DNA of 64,000 nucleotides from 43-108 sp001915545 (GCA_902491215.1 CABUGV010000009.1:40618-104617), one strand, 5' to 3'. Shown: positions 53,564 to 63,313, numbered from the stretch's first letter. Notes: generated by a model not told the origin, from the letters alone. Numbers and translations: made by a program.

Positions 53564-55702
53564 ATGGCAAAGAAAACTGTAACAAAGGCCGAAGCTTCAA
53601 AAAAAGAAGAAGCAAAGACAACTGTTAGAAAAAGCAGAACAGCAACTGCATCAACAGCAAGAAAAACACAGGCAAAGAGCAAGCAGCTTGACCTCATCAA
53701 GAATGACAAGTGGCTTGAACCTTACGAGGGGGCTATAAATGGACGTCATCAGCATGTATTGGACAAGATTAACGAACTGACAAACGGAGGAAAGCAGACA
53801 TTGACTGATTTTGCTTCCGGATATCTTTATTTTGGACTTCACAAGACAGACAAAGGGTGGGTGCTTCGCGAATGGGCACCTAACGCTACTGAAATATACA
53901 TGATAGGCGACTTCAACGATTGGAGAGAAGTTAAGGACTATCGCATGTACAAACTCGACAACGGAATATGGGAAATAAAGCTGAAGCCGAACGCTATCAA
54001 ACACGGCGACCTTTACAAGCTTAAGGTTCACTGGTACGGTGGAGAAGGCGAACGCATTCCTGCATGGTGCAACAGAGTTGTACAGGATGATACAACAAAA
54101 ATATTTTCAGCTCAAGTGTGGGCACCAGAAAATCCGTATCAGTTCAAAAAGAAAAACTTCAAGCCTAACACTTCACCTCTGCTGATTTACGAGTGCCACA
54201 TCGGTATGGCCCAGGATGCCGAAAAAGTCGGCACATATACAGAATTCAAAGACAACATTCTGCCTAGAATCATTAAGGATGGATACAACTGCATCCAGAT
54301 CATGGCCGTAGCAGAACATCCTTATTATGGAAGTTTCGGATACCACGTAAGCAATTTCTTTGCACCATCCAGCCGTTTCGGAACTCCTGACGAATTGAAG
54401 GAACTCATTGACGAAGCTCACAAGCACGGCATTGCAGTAATAATGGACATTGTTCATTCACACGCTGTAAAGAATGAGATTGAAGGACTTGGAAACTTTG
54501 CCGGCGACAAATGCCAGTATTTCTATCAAGGCGACAGAAGAGAACATCCGGCTTGGGACTCTCTCTGCTTCGATTATGGAAAGAATGAAGTGCTTCATTA
54601 TCTCCTGAGCAACTGCAAATATTGGCTTGAAGAATTCAATTTCGACGGATTCAGATTTGACGGCGTTACTTCAATGCTTTATTACAGCCACGGTTTGGGC
54701 GAGAGCTTCGGAAGTTACGGTGACTACTATAACGGCCATGAAGACGACAATGCTATATGCTATCTCACTCTTGCCAACATTCTTATACATGAAGTAAAGC
54801 CTAAGGCCATCACGATAGCAGAAGAAGTATCCGGCATGCCAGGACTTGCGGCTCCATTCAAGAGCGGCGGATACGGATTCGACTACAGAATGGCTATGAA
54901 TATCCCAGACTATTGGATCAAGACCATAAAAGAGCAACAGGACGAAAATTGGAAGCCTAGCTCAATGTTCTGGGAGACAACAAACAGAAGAGCAGATGAA
55001 AAGACCATCAGCTATGCAGAGAGTCATGACCAGGCGCTGGTAGGCGACAAGACCATCATATTCAGACTTATTGATGCCGACATGTATTGGCACTTCAAGA
55101 AAGGTGATGAAAATCTTACTGTAACCAGAGGTATCGCTCTCCACAAGATGATAAGATTGCTCACAGCTTCAACCATCAACGGAGGATATCTGAACTTTAT
55201 GGGAAATGAATTCGGACATCCAGAGTGGATAGATTTCCCACGCGAAGGAAACGGATGGAGCTACAAATACGCAAGAAGACAGTGGAATCTTGTAGACAAT
55301 CATGAGCTGTGCTACCATTACCTTGGTGATTTCGACGAAGCAATGATCAAGTTGATCGGTTCTGAAAAGAATTTCCAGAAGAGTCCAGTTGTTGAAGTTT
55401 GGCATAACGACGGCGATCAGATTCTTGCATTCTCAAGAAACGACCTGTTGTTCATTTTTAATTTCAGCCCTACAAAATCATACGTTGACTATGGATTCAT
55501 TGTTCCTCAGGGTGTCTACGACGTTGTACTCAACACTGATGCTAAGATTTTCGGAGGTAACGATCTGGCTGATGACAGCGTAAGACATTTCACCAACTAT
55601 GATCCTCTATACGAGAAAGACAACAAAGGATGGCTGAAGATATACATTCCAGCCAGAAGTGCTGTAGTTCTAAGAAAAGCAAAAGAAACTGATGATAAAT
55701 AA
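53564..55702 (+). CDS. glgB: 1,4-alpha-glucan (glycogen) branching enzyme
   Basis: 712 aa. It makes alpha-1,6 branches in glycogen. CBM48 domain (LREWAPNATEIYMIGDFNDW), then the GH13 barrel: VIMDIVHSHAVKN, FDGFRFDGVTSMLY (nucleophile Asp), ITIAEEVSGMP (acid Glu) and SYAESHDQALVGDK. It looks like the eukaryote-type GH13_8 enzyme of Bacteroidetes. The first ~42 residues are unusual: rich in Lys, Ala, Thr, Ser and Arg (TVTKAEASKKEEAKTTV), like a histone-H1 tail, before the true domain starts. The gene overlaps the DUF6057 gene by 11 bp. Confidence 0.9.
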   Translation: MAKKTVTKAEASKKEEAKTTVRKSRTATASTARKTQAKSKQLDLIKNDKWLEPYEGAINGRHQHVLDKINELTNGGKQTLTDFASGYLYFGLHKTDKGWVLREWAPNATEIYMIGDFNDWREVKDYRMYKLDNGIWEIKLKPNAIKHGDLYKLKVHWYGGEGERIPAWCNRVVQDDTTKIFSAQVWAPENPYQFKKKNFKPNTSPLLIYECHIGMAQDAEKVGTYTEFKDNILPRIIKDGYNCIQIMAVAEHPYYGSFGYHVSNFFAPSSRFGTPDELKELIDEAHKHGIAVIMDIVHSHAVKNEIEGLGNFAGDKCQYFYQGDRREHPAWDSLCFDYGKNEVLHYLLSNCKYWLEEFNFDGFRFDGVTSMLYYSHGLGESFGSYGDYYNGHEDDNAICYLTLANILIHEVKPKAITIAEEVSGMPGLAAPFKSGGYGFDYRMAMNIPDYWIKTIKEQQDENWKPSSMFWETTNRRADEKTISYAESHDQALVGDKTIIFRLIDADMYWHFKKGDENLTVTRGIALHKMIRLLTASTINGGYLNFMGNEFGHPEWIDFPREGNGWSYKYARRQWNLVDNHELCYHYLGDFDEAMIKLIGSEKNFQKSPVVEVWHNDGDQILAFSRNDLLFIFNFSPTKSYVDYGFIVPQGVYDVVLNTDAKIFGGNDLADDSVRHFTNYDPLYEKDNKGWLKIYIPARSAVVLRKAKETDDK

Positions 55703-56861
55703 TTCAAAACCTTTATTTGAGAATGCCGCAAGAATACTTTCCGTTTCTTGCGGTGTTCTATTTGTTCTTTTTTCATTCTTATATCTCTACAAGATACAAG
55801 GTGAAATGCTGGCCGAAGCTCAATTTGTATTTTCTAAAGGAGTTACGACCTATTCCATACTCATAGGAGCAATAGTAATAACACTTATCCTATCTTTACT
55901 GCAATTTGTTGTACAGCTGATTGCAAAAATTCCGACAAGGTGGTACTCACTTTCATTTTTCCCATCTTTTCTCATCTTAACTATACTGACAGACATCAAC
56001 AGAAAAGTATTTGATGATTTCACCTTCGGCGCATGGATATGGATAGTTCCTGTATTGCTCGCAGTTTATATTCTGGCAATATATTGGCTAAAAAAAATAC
56101 CTGAAAGCAACAGCGACAAGGAGCACGGAAATATATATGCCCTTCTATGGCCTAATTATCTCATATTCTTGGCTATGTGCGTGGGAACAGGAAGTCTTCA
56201 GGGAGCTCCTGACGTATATCATTACGAACTTCGTACCGAACGTCTCATTCTTGACGGCAAATACGAAGAAGCTTTGACTGTGGGCAAGAAATCACTTTCT
56301 TCAAGCAGAAGATTGACAGAACTTAGAGCCTTTGCAATGGCAAAGAACGGCCAGTTGGGCGAATCACTATTCGAGTATCCACAATATTACGGCTCAGCAG
56401 GTTTGCTTGACATCAATGATACACTTTCACACTACAGGTTGTCGGTACAGGAAATATGCCGTTCATTGGGAGCCTACTGCGGCAAATCAATAAAGACAAC
56501 CGATGAATACCTCAATTTGATGATTGACAACGATACAGCCTGCTCGCAGCCACTAGGAGACTATTACCTTTGTACTCTGCTTCTTAAGAAAGATTTGAAA
56601 GCTTTTGCTTCAACGTTGCTTAAATACTATCATAACAGTGATTCATTGCCAAAGGCGTATGGTGAAGCTGTACTCCTACTGCCCGACAGTTGCGACTCTT
56701 TGAGAATTATGGCAGACACAGCGCTGATTTCCCAATACAAGGAATACAACCTCTTGAAAAGTGAATATACAAATCCGACAGAAAAGATAAACAAGGCAAG
56801 AAGGAAATTCGGGAAAACATATTGGTGGTACTACGACTTTTCCGATAAAGTATCGAAATAA
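55692..56861 (+). CDS. DUF6057-like membrane protein
   Basis: 389 aa. Four to five N-terminal membrane segments (LSVSCGVLFVLFSFLYLY, YSILIGAIVITLILSLLQF, WIWIVPVLLAVYILAIYWL, LIFLAMCVGTGSLQG), then a soluble helical part (RTERLILDGKYEEALTVGKKSL..., EYNLLKSEYTNPTEKINKARRKF) that may be TPR-like. I recall this family as DUF6057 of Bacteroidales; function unknown. It begins inside glgB, so it is translated from the glgB message. Confidence 0.7.
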   Translation: MINNSKPLFENAARILSVSCGVLFVLFSFLYLYKIQGEMLAEAQFVFSKGVTTYSILIGAIVITLILSLLQFVVQLIAKIPTRWYSLSFFPSFLILTILTDINRKVFDDFTFGAWIWIVPVLLAVYILAIYWLKKIPESNSDKEHGNIYALLWPNYLIFLAMCVGTGSLQGAPDVYHYELRTERLILDGKYEEALTVGKKSLSSSRRLTELRAFAMAKNGQLGESLFEYPQYYGSAGLLDINDTLSHYRLSVQEICRSLGAYCGKSIKTTDEYLNLMIDNDTACSQPLGDYYLCTLLLKKDLKAFASTLLKYYHNSDSLPKAYGEAVLLLPDSCDSLRIMADTALISQYKEYNLLKSEYTNPTEKINKARRKFGKTYWWYYDFSDKVSK

Positions 56862-56901
56862 TATCAATAGCAACAACAACCATTTCATTCTATAAAATAA
56901 A

Positions 56902-56955
56902 GGTGTCTGTACAGAATCTTCAATTAGATTCTATTGTGCAGACACTTTTTATTTT
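56902..56955 (+). terminator. Terminator of the yhcH-glgB-DUF6057 operon
   Basis: GTGTCTG (56903-56909) with CAGACAC (56939-56945) and inner AGAATC/GATTCT (56913-56918 with 56927-56932), followed by TTTTTATTTT. Confidence 0.8.
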
Positions 56956-57067
56956 AAATTCAAGAGAACAGTAATTCACTTTTCCATTTGCGAATTACAA
57001 TTACTATACCAAGTTGCAGTTAGATTTTTCGAAATAAGTAAGCTCATACGGTACTGAAGTGTACTTT

Positions 57068-58591
57068 TCATTCTTCATGAAAATGAATCTTTCGCCACAT
57101 TCTGTAACTCAAAACGATTACCAAAAATACTGTGCCGACAATGCAAACATATCCGAATAGTTCCTTCAAACTGGTAAGTGTTGTCTGCCTCACCACCTCT
57201 GCATAAAAATCGTGAACAGAAACATTTTCAGATTGGTCAATTTTACGTCCCAACAACCCGATATTGTCAGTCTGCAATATGCGAAGCCATCTGTTCAGAA
57301 TCGCAGTACCCAAAGGTGTAGCTGTGCTGGTACGAATGAAACTCAAAACACATAGTCCCTGAAAGAAGTGCTCAAATGGTACAGCCTTTGCCACATAAAT
57401 TGTCAGAGCTATATAAAGGATTCCATATCCCACGCCTTTCAAAAAGTTAGGGAAGTACAAACTTTCGATATTAAGTTTCGGATCTATGAGGAAGTACATA
57501 TAATACTGATACACCACCATAAGTATAAAACCTATTGATATCAAGAATTTAAATCCTTTTTTCAAAACGACTCTTCTGTAGAACACAATGCCAGAACCGG
57601 CCAATATTCCGACAAACACATACCAATTTATTGAAATGGCATTCAACATGTCGAAATTCAATATAGAGCGCATAAAACGTTCCTGCAATACCGAAGAAGT
57701 AGTAAGGAGAAGACACAACATCAGAAACAACACCAAGATTGTAGGGAAGTGCCTGTATCTGAAAACCTTCGGAGATATGTACGGACGACGCACAGAATTC
57801 ATTCTATTGATGTTCAGCATAAGCAGAACCACGGCACCCACAGTGCATATACGAATCCATATACTGTCAAACCAATCATAGTAGTCGCCATATATGCAAA
57901 TGAAGACTATGCAAAAAAGCATAGCGCACCACATGGCCCCGCCTAGCCAGTCTATACCATACAAAGGGGTCTTGCGCTGAATGCGTGCAGATTTTGTCAG
58001 CAGAAAGACAAGAAGCCAAACAACGGCAAGCATGCCGATTACAAACCAATGCATGTAGCGCCAGTTCGCCCAATCACTTATCTGAATTGTGACCAAACCC
58101 GAAAGCTGAATGCTTTCCAGAACGATAATGTATATGATGGGGTAGAACACCGAAAAGTTTCCAGATGGAGTAACACTCAATCGGACATTCGAAAAACACT
58201 CGAAAGTGCCCCACATACGGAAAAATCCAGAAACAAAGCAGACTGCAATCAGGATATAAATATTCTCAGTATGAAGGTTTATTATGTTGCACAGAATCAA
58301 TATCGGGCATACTGTCATGAAGATTGAACGCGTTGTAAATCGCGTTTTAAGACGAAACAATATCGGGAAAATAATAGTCATTCCTATGAACGAAGCATAG
58401 CCCGCCATAGTTATATCTTCCTGAATGCACCCTAGCGCACTCGACATCTGTACCGACGCAGGCAGAAACACACCGCCATTAAACTGAAAAACCATTGCAA
58501 AGAACAACGACAGGAACATGCATACACCTAACGGAACATTGTCCTTGAAGTATATTACTTTAGGTCTGCCGGACAATCTCAATCTTCTCAT
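57068..58591 (-). CDS. MFS efflux transporter (DHA2/EmrB type)
   Basis: 507 aa, about 14 membrane segments. It begins NVPLGVCMFLSLFFAMVFQFNGGVFLP and has the DHA2 layout with GYASFIGMTIIFPILFRLKTRF and VGYGILYIALTIYVAKAVP. The C-terminus is basic. The pump of an EmrAB-TolC type system, last of the leftward operon: 7 bp after the adaptor. Substrates unknown. The gene looks complete. Confidence 0.85.
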   Translation of the reverse strand: MRRLRLSGRPKVIYFKDNVPLGVCMFLSLFFAMVFQFNGGVFLPASVQMSSALGCIQEDITMAGYASFIGMTIIFPILFRLKTRFTTRSIFMTVCPILILCNIINLHTENIYILIAVCFVSGFFRMWGTFECFSNVRLSVTPSGNFSVFYPIIYIIVLESIQLSGLVTIQISDWANWRYMHWFVIGMLAVVWLLVFLLTKSARIQRKTPLYGIDWLGGAMWCAMLFCIVFICIYGDYYDWFDSIWIRICTVGAVVLLMLNINRMNSVRRPYISPKVFRYRHFPTILVLFLMLCLLLTTSSVLQERFMRSILNFDMLNAISINWYVFVGILAGSGIVFYRRVVLKKGFKFLISIGFILMVVYQYYMYFLIDPKLNIESLYFPNFLKGVGYGILYIALTIYVAKAVPFEHFFQGLCVLSFIRTSTATPLGTAILNRWLRILQTDNIGLLGRKIDQSENVSVHDFYAEVVRQTTLTSLKELFGYVCIVGTVFLVIVLSYRMWRKIHFHEE

Positions 58592-58597
58592 GCAACT

Positions 58598-59629
58598 ATA
58601 AATTCACTGAACATTCAACATTCATTCCAGCTCGCAGCCTGTCCAGATTCTCCTTGCTGTTGTTTTCTGTAAATTCAATACGCACAGGAATTCTCTGTTC
58701 CACCTTTACAAAGTTTCCGGCCGCGTTGTCCTGTGGAATCAAAGAATACGAAGCTCCTGTTGCATCAGAGATGGAAGCAATCCTTCACTCAAACTTGACG
58801 TCAGGAATTGCATCAACCCTCACATCAACCAGTTGCCCTGTTTTCATGTCTGTAGTCTGCGTCTCCTTGTAATTGGCAATAATCCACTTGTCCGTACCGT
58901 CAACCAGCGTAACCAATGTCTGACCAGGCTGCACTAGCTCCCTTCATGAATGTTCTTACGTCCAGTCACTCCGTCAGTGGTAGCAACAATTATAGTGTAG
59001 GAGAGATTCAACTTTGCCAAGTCGAGAGCGGCCTCGGCCAGCTTTATGTCAGCCTCGTTCTGGTCAAGCCTCTGCGTCTGTTCCTGCTTAAGCAGATTGG
59101 TCGATTCCTTCTGTCTCAAAAGCTGTTCATATCGTGCCTGCGTTGCCTCATAATCAGCCTTTACCCTGTCAAATTGCTGCAGAGTGACAGCGTTCTCCTT
59201 AAGCAGTTCCTGATATCTTTTGTAGTCGATCTCGGCATTTTGCAGACGAAACCTCTGCTCATCTATAGCAGCCTCAGTAACGAGAATATTGTTTTGTGTC
59301 GTATTTATAGTAGTGTGCATAGCACTTTTTCCGGCCAATGCATTCTTATAGTCTGCAACAGCCTGCGCAAGTTTCAGTCTATATTCCGTATCCTCGAGAA
59401 TAACAAGCGTATCTCCCTTCTTCACACGCTGATATTCCTCAAAACAGATTTCCTTTATGAATCCCTGAACACGTGTACTTACCGGTGACAGATGTTGCTT
59501 TACCTGCGCATTGTCTGTAAATTCCACGTTGCCCAGATGTATGAACTTGCCGCATATCCAACTTATACCTGCGACTATAACCAGAAAAATAAAGAAATTG
59601 GGTATTGCTCTTCTTTTATTGCGGATCAT
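58598..59629 (-). pseudogene. HlyD/EmrA-family adaptor, disrupted
   Basis: The frame from ATG 59629 gives a membrane anchor (RRAIPNFFIFLVIVAGISWIC), lipoyl half, coiled-coil hairpin (LKQEQTQRLDQNEADIKLAE) and the second lipoyl half (YTIIVATTDGVTGRKNIHEG). It then shifts at a GGG (58940-58942): GAAGGGAGCTAG should read GAAGGnGAGCTA. The other frame continues ELVQPGQTLVTLVDGTDKWII to near the end, but has TGA (58785-58787) where GGA would give FEGRIAS, and ends at 58598. Both lesions remove the C-terminal beta-barrel, so the tripartite pump could not assemble. Confidence 0.8.
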
Positions 59630-59650
59630 GTGTCAAAAATATGATTTATA

Positions 59651-60955
59651 TTAAAGTGTTCCTGTAATTTTTTTAAGCAGATAATATTGGTACAGAATGC
59701 CTATCTGATAATTTGCCAGCTGCAATTCCATATCCAGCTGAGTGGTACTTGCATCAAGCATGTCCGTTATCAGTGCAAGTCCGTTTATATATCTTTGTCT
59801 CACTATGCCGTAGTTTTCATGAGCGAGCTGCACGCTCTTCTGCTGTGTTTCCAAACGCACATAGGCCTCGTTCAGATTCACAAAAGCTTCATGTATGGCA
59901 TTGCTGATATGCTCTTCTGTCAGCTCACAGCGTGTCTGTGACTGAAGGGTTGCAAGCTTTGCCTGCTTCATTTTCTTACCAGTCTTGAACAAGGCATCGA
60001 AACTGTAACTGAGACTTACACCGGCAAACCAGTAGTTGAAATTGTTGTCCAATGGCTGAACTTCCACCAATATAGGTCCGTTGAAATCATTTGTAACCGA
60101 GATGCTTACCTTCGGCAATTTATCGGCTCTGACAAGTCTTTCATTGTTCCTGCAGATTTCTATCTCCGTATTTGCAAGCTCCATCTGGGGTGTAAATTTT
60201 GATTCCTCCATCCAGTCATTCTCCATCTTGCGTTCGACTGTCATATTGAAAAGCGCCGTTGTATCAGGCAAAATGACAGCATCGGAGTCAAGCCCAAGAG
60301 TTGTTGCCAACTTGTAATTGATGACATTTATCTTGTTTTTGGTAGCCGTCAATCCTAACTGCAGATTCTGAAGCTGCAGTTCATATCTCGTAATGTCGCT
60401 CTTAAGTGCCGTGCCCCGGTCGTATGCCACACGCATGTCTTTCACAAGAATCTGAGTCTGCTCGACATTCCTTTCGTAAACTATTTTCTGATTGTTCAAC
60501 TGAAACAAATCGAGATAGTATCCGAGCAAAAGAAAACGCAAATTCTGACGACTTATGTCGTACTCATGTCTGGCTTTTACAGCCTCCAACTTGCTTCTCT
60601 CGATATTTCCGGATATTGCACCGCCGGAATAGACAACCTGCGAAGCCTTGAGCACAAAGCTGTTCCCGAAATGGGGCATATCGGCATGTATGCCGTTGGA
60701 AAAATCTCTGTCCGTCATGACACCGTCGCCGATGTAGCTTAATTCGGCCTTTGCGTCTATCGTCGGCAACAGCTTGTTTTTTGCAACCTTGACAGCCTGA
60801 TCGGCCTCGTTTATCATGAGGTTGTGCAACTGTATGTCCTTGCTGTTTTTGTCTGCAAGCTCAAACAGCTGCTCAATCGTCATAAGTATTGGCTGCGCAT
60901 GACTGACGCAAACAAACCCTAGAAAAAATAAACCAGCAATCGTTCTTTTTACCAT
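59651..60955 (-). CDS. TolC-family outer-membrane efflux protein
   Basis: 434 aa from ATG 60955, which starts the signal peptide MVKRTIAGLFFLGFVCVSHAQ; longer frames from 61051 add no plausible sequence. Two efflux repeats with the usual coiled helices (LLPTIDAKAELSYIGDG, QNLRFLLLGYYLDLFQLNNQKIVYERNVEQT, HENYGIVRQRYINGLALITDMLDASTTQLDMELQLANYQIG). The channel for the EmrAB-like system, first gene of the leftward operon, 21 bp before the adaptor. Confidence 0.87.
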   Translation of the reverse strand: MVKRTIAGLFFLGFVCVSHAQPILMTIEQLFELADKNSKDIQLHNLMINEADQAVKVAKNKLLPTIDAKAELSYIGDGVMTDRDFSNGIHADMPHFGNSFVLKASQVVYSGGAISGNIERSKLEAVKARHEYDISRQNLRFLLLGYYLDLFQLNNQKIVYERNVEQTQILVKDMRVAYDRGTALKSDITRYELQLQNLQLGLTATKNKINVINYKLATTLGLDSDAVILPDTTALFNMTVERKMENDWMEESKFTPQMELANTEIEICRNNERLVRADKLPKVSISVTNDFNGPILVEVQPLDNNFNYWFAGVSLSYSFDALFKTGKKMKQAKLATLQSQTRCELTEEHISNAIHEAFVNLNEAYVRLETQQKSVQLAHENYGIVRQRYINGLALITDMLDASTTQLDMELQLANYQIGILYQYYLLKKITGTL

Positions 60956-61167
60956 TATTCTTAAATATTTTCCAATACTCATTCGAAGATTCCACACACA
61001 AGACCAGCAGTCCGTCCATGCACAAGTGCAAAACAGATACATTCCCGACACATTGCTACATTAAGCCATAATGCCGGAAACAACATTCTCAAATAAAAAA
61101 CAATCTTGTAATGCGATGCAAACCAGATGATATCCCTCGTACAATCAAAAATATTTGCCAATCCGGA

Positions 61168-61198
61168 TTTGCAGTGCAAAATTAATACTTTAAATTTG
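61168..61198 (+). promoter_or_regulatory. Promoter of the AraC regulator gene
   Basis: TTTG (61168-61171) and TAAATTTG (61191-61198), close to the ideal -33/-7 pair. Leader of about 42 nt before ATG 61247. Confidence 0.6.
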
Positions 61199-61246
61199 TA
61201 CCTGATTTGTAAATTCTGCAATAATATTATCATATAAGGCCAAACA

Positions 61247-62050
61247 ATGAATGCAGAACAAGAAGAATATATCCGCATAATAGGGCGTTCGACAGACAAC
61301 GAAATACTGATAAAAAAGACAGGGTGGGAGGAAATACAACTTCAAAACCACGCTCATCCGAAGTGCCAAATAATCTACACATTGTCGGGTACACTGCATG
61401 TACGGATTGGCACGACAGCATATTTCGTACCCGAAAAACACATAGCTTGGATTCCCGAAAACACCGATCACGAGCTGAGCAGCAGCAACCGACAGGTATC
61501 GCTGGTCATATTCTATGTGAAATTCAAGAAGGTCGCCGGCGACGATCCCAAAACGCAATTTTCCATATACAAGGTCAATGCACTGATAGGCGAAAACATA
61601 AGATTTCTGGCTTCATCCGGCACAAGCATACGTTCTGCAGAGTCTCCAGACTTGTTCGATTATGCTGTAAGCTTCTTCAAACTTCTACCATCGATGTGCC
61701 CCAACACCGAAAAGTTGCTTAAAATGATAATCATCCCGAACGATGCACGTCTTCGCCCGATTCTTGAATACATATCGCTGCATCTGCACGAGAATCTGCA
61801 GATAGGGCAGGTGGCAGAAACATTTGGACTTTCTGTGCGCAATCTCAGCCGTCTGTTCAATGCATCAGGAATACATTTCTGTAATTACATCAACAACCAA
61901 CGCATAATGCGGGCTATAGAACTGGCCTCAGACGGTGAGAAGACGCTTAAACAGGTTTCGTATGAAGTTGGCTTCAGCGTCCCAGCCAATTTCAACAGAG
62001 TGTTCAAACAGATAACAGGAATGTCGCCTACGGAATTTCTAAAAAAATAA
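61247..62050 (+). CDS. AraC-family transcriptional regulator
   Basis: 267 aa. A cupin sensor half (HPKCQIIYTLSGTLHVRIGTTAYFVPEKHIAWIPENTDHE) and two C-terminal helix-turn-helix motifs (LQIGQVAETFGLSVRNLSRLFNASG, KTLKQVSYEVGFSVPANFNRVFKQITGMSPTEF). It is divergent from the TolC-EmrA-EmrB operon across a 291-bp gap, so it likely controls that operon in response to a small molecule. Confidence 0.88.
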   Translation: MNAEQEEYIRIIGRSTDNEILIKKTGWEEIQLQNHAHPKCQIIYTLSGTLHVRIGTTAYFVPEKHIAWIPENTDHELSSSNRQVSLVIFYVKFKKVAGDDPKTQFSIYKVNALIGENIRFLASSGTSIRSAESPDLFDYAVSFFKLLPSMCPNTEKLLKMIIIPNDARLRPILEYISLHLHENLQIGQVAETFGLSVRNLSRLFNASGIHFCNYINNQRIMRAIELASDGEKTLKQVSYEVGFSVPANFNRVFKQITGMSPTEFLKK

Positions 62051-62183
62051 TGGAACGACATGTCATTGCGTGTTTATGCACTTTTAGCGGACATACCACA
62101 AAATATCTGCAAGATGAACAAACAGCCCGTTTTATGACTTTTCTAATAGAAGTTGGAAACAATTTAAAAATTGTAAACCGTTT

Positions 62184-62249
62184 AATTGCGAGCGCCCAGA
62201 AAATAAATTTCGAGCGCTCACAATTTATGCTACGGGCGCTCGGAATTTT
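62184..62249. repeat. Three-unit 22-bp repeat element, copy 2
   Basis: Units 62184-62205, 62206-62227 and 62228-62249, cores GAGCGCCC (62190), GAGCGCTC (62212) and GGGCGCTC (62234), again exactly 22 bp apart. Unit 3 carries GGGCGCTC and unit 1 begins AATTGCGAGCGC in both copies, so the arrays are related as a whole rather than by chance. Confidence 0.85.
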
Positions 62250-62330
62250 CAAAAAGCTTAAGCACATTCTGTTTAACAAGCATGTGGGAAATCAGCGATA
62301 CTAAAGAAATTGCAATACGCAACGTAAAAG

Positions 62331-62376
62331 AAAAATGCTGCATAGCCACTTCAGTCTGAAGTTACGCCATGCAGCA
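62331..62376 (-). terminator. Terminator of the SDR gene
   Basis: TGCTGCAT (62336-62343) with ATGCAGCA (62369-62376) and inner ACTTCA/TGAAGT. Read on the minus strand, it is followed by TTTTTCTTTT. Confidence 0.75.
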
Positions 62377-62441
62377 ACTTATATTCCATAAAACCAAATG
62401 CTACAAGCATTTAGCTATATAATCATCAAGCAAAAATAAAA

Positions 62442-63212
62442 CTATTTCTTGTCCTTAACTGCGGAATCAAGCATTTCACGATTTACTCTTCCGCTCGCAA
62501 CCTTATAATCGAACGACTGAAGGCCATATAATCTGAAGTCGTTGTGATATCTTTCGAGTACACCCTTGAACACCTCTTCATATTGAGGTATAAACAAATC
62601 GTCCTTATTTTCAAGATGTCTTATAATATCTTCTGCAAGCTGTCTTGTCTGCTCCAAATCTGTCTTGCCGTTATTAAAGCTTGTACCCTTGATGCTTCCA
62701 GGCGAAACATTAAGTATTCTGTTTTTCGAGCCCAGTTTCTCAAGTTCAACATTCACACTTTCTATGAAAATTTTCAAAGCGGCCTTTGTTGCACCATAAA
62801 CAGAAAAGAACGGCGATGACATAAAACCTGCTATGCTGACCATCACTCCGCACCAGAAGTCTTCAGAAGACTGCAATCTGTCGTAGAAATGTTTTATAAT
62901 GCGGATAGTGGCAACAGTATTCACGTTGAATGAGTTTATAATGTGCTGTTCATCGACATCCCTGAAAAGCGCAAGCTTTCCAAAACCGGCCGTAATCATC
63001 AAGGAATCAATATCTGTAAATCTGTCGAAGAATGAATAATCATCAGATGCGAGATCAAATACAAAACTCTTGATTTTGTCTTCCTTATATTCATCTGCCA
63101 ATTCAACCTTATCCACGACGTATACAATTTCACAATCCTTTCTGCCTGCCATGCTCTTTGCGATAGATAAACCTATTCCATTGGCACCACCGATTACAAG
63201 TATTCGTTTCAT
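62442..63212 (-). CDS. SDR-family NAD(P)-dependent oxidoreductase
   Basis: 256 aa from ATG 63212 (MKRILVIGGANGIGLSIAK); the frame from 63245 adds 11 residues. Rossmann fold with the cofactor glycine motif GGANGIG, ITAGFGKL (the NAG position), SIAG and the catalytic YGATK (Tyr-x-x-x-Lys), and PGSIKGT. Substrate unknown; neighbours give no hint. Confidence 0.85.
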   Translation of the reverse strand: MKRILVIGGANGIGLSIAKSMAGRKDCEIVYVVDKVELADEYKEDKIKSFVFDLASDDYSFFDRFTDIDSLMITAGFGKLALFRDVDEQHIINSFNVNTVATIRIIKHFYDRLQSSEDFWCGVMVSIAGFMSSPFFSVYGATKAALKIFIESVNVELEKLGSKNRILNVSPGSIKGTSFNNGKTDLEQTRQLAEDIIRHLENKDDLFIPQYEEVFKGVLERYHNDFRLYGLQSFDYKVASGRVNREMLDSAVKDKK

Positions 63213-63305
63213 CTTATACTCAATTTTGCTCTGTTCGTAATACATAAAAATGTTCCATCATAATCCCGTCTGCTTTTCCTGTCATTGCAGACTTGAGATG
63301 TGATA

Positions 63306-63313
63306 CAAAATTA
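63306..63313 (-). promoter_or_regulatory. -7 element of the SDR gene
   Basis: TAATTTTG on the minus strand, exact TAnnTTTG match. Leader of about 87 nt to ATG 63212. Confidence 0.45.

Larger units (their letters stand above)
62051..62441. other. Intergenic region holding the second 22-bp repeat element and a terminator
   Basis: A small frame from 62050 (84 codons) overlaps the regulator stop by one base, but it runs through the repeat element and shows no domain, so it is not called a gene. The terminator at 62331-62376 belongs to the SDR gene on the minus strand. Confidence 0.5.

Noticed and set aside
62050..62304. 84-codon frame overlapping the regulator stop (TAATG)
   Set aside because: It runs through the 22-bp repeat element and has no recognisable domain, so coding is unlikely.
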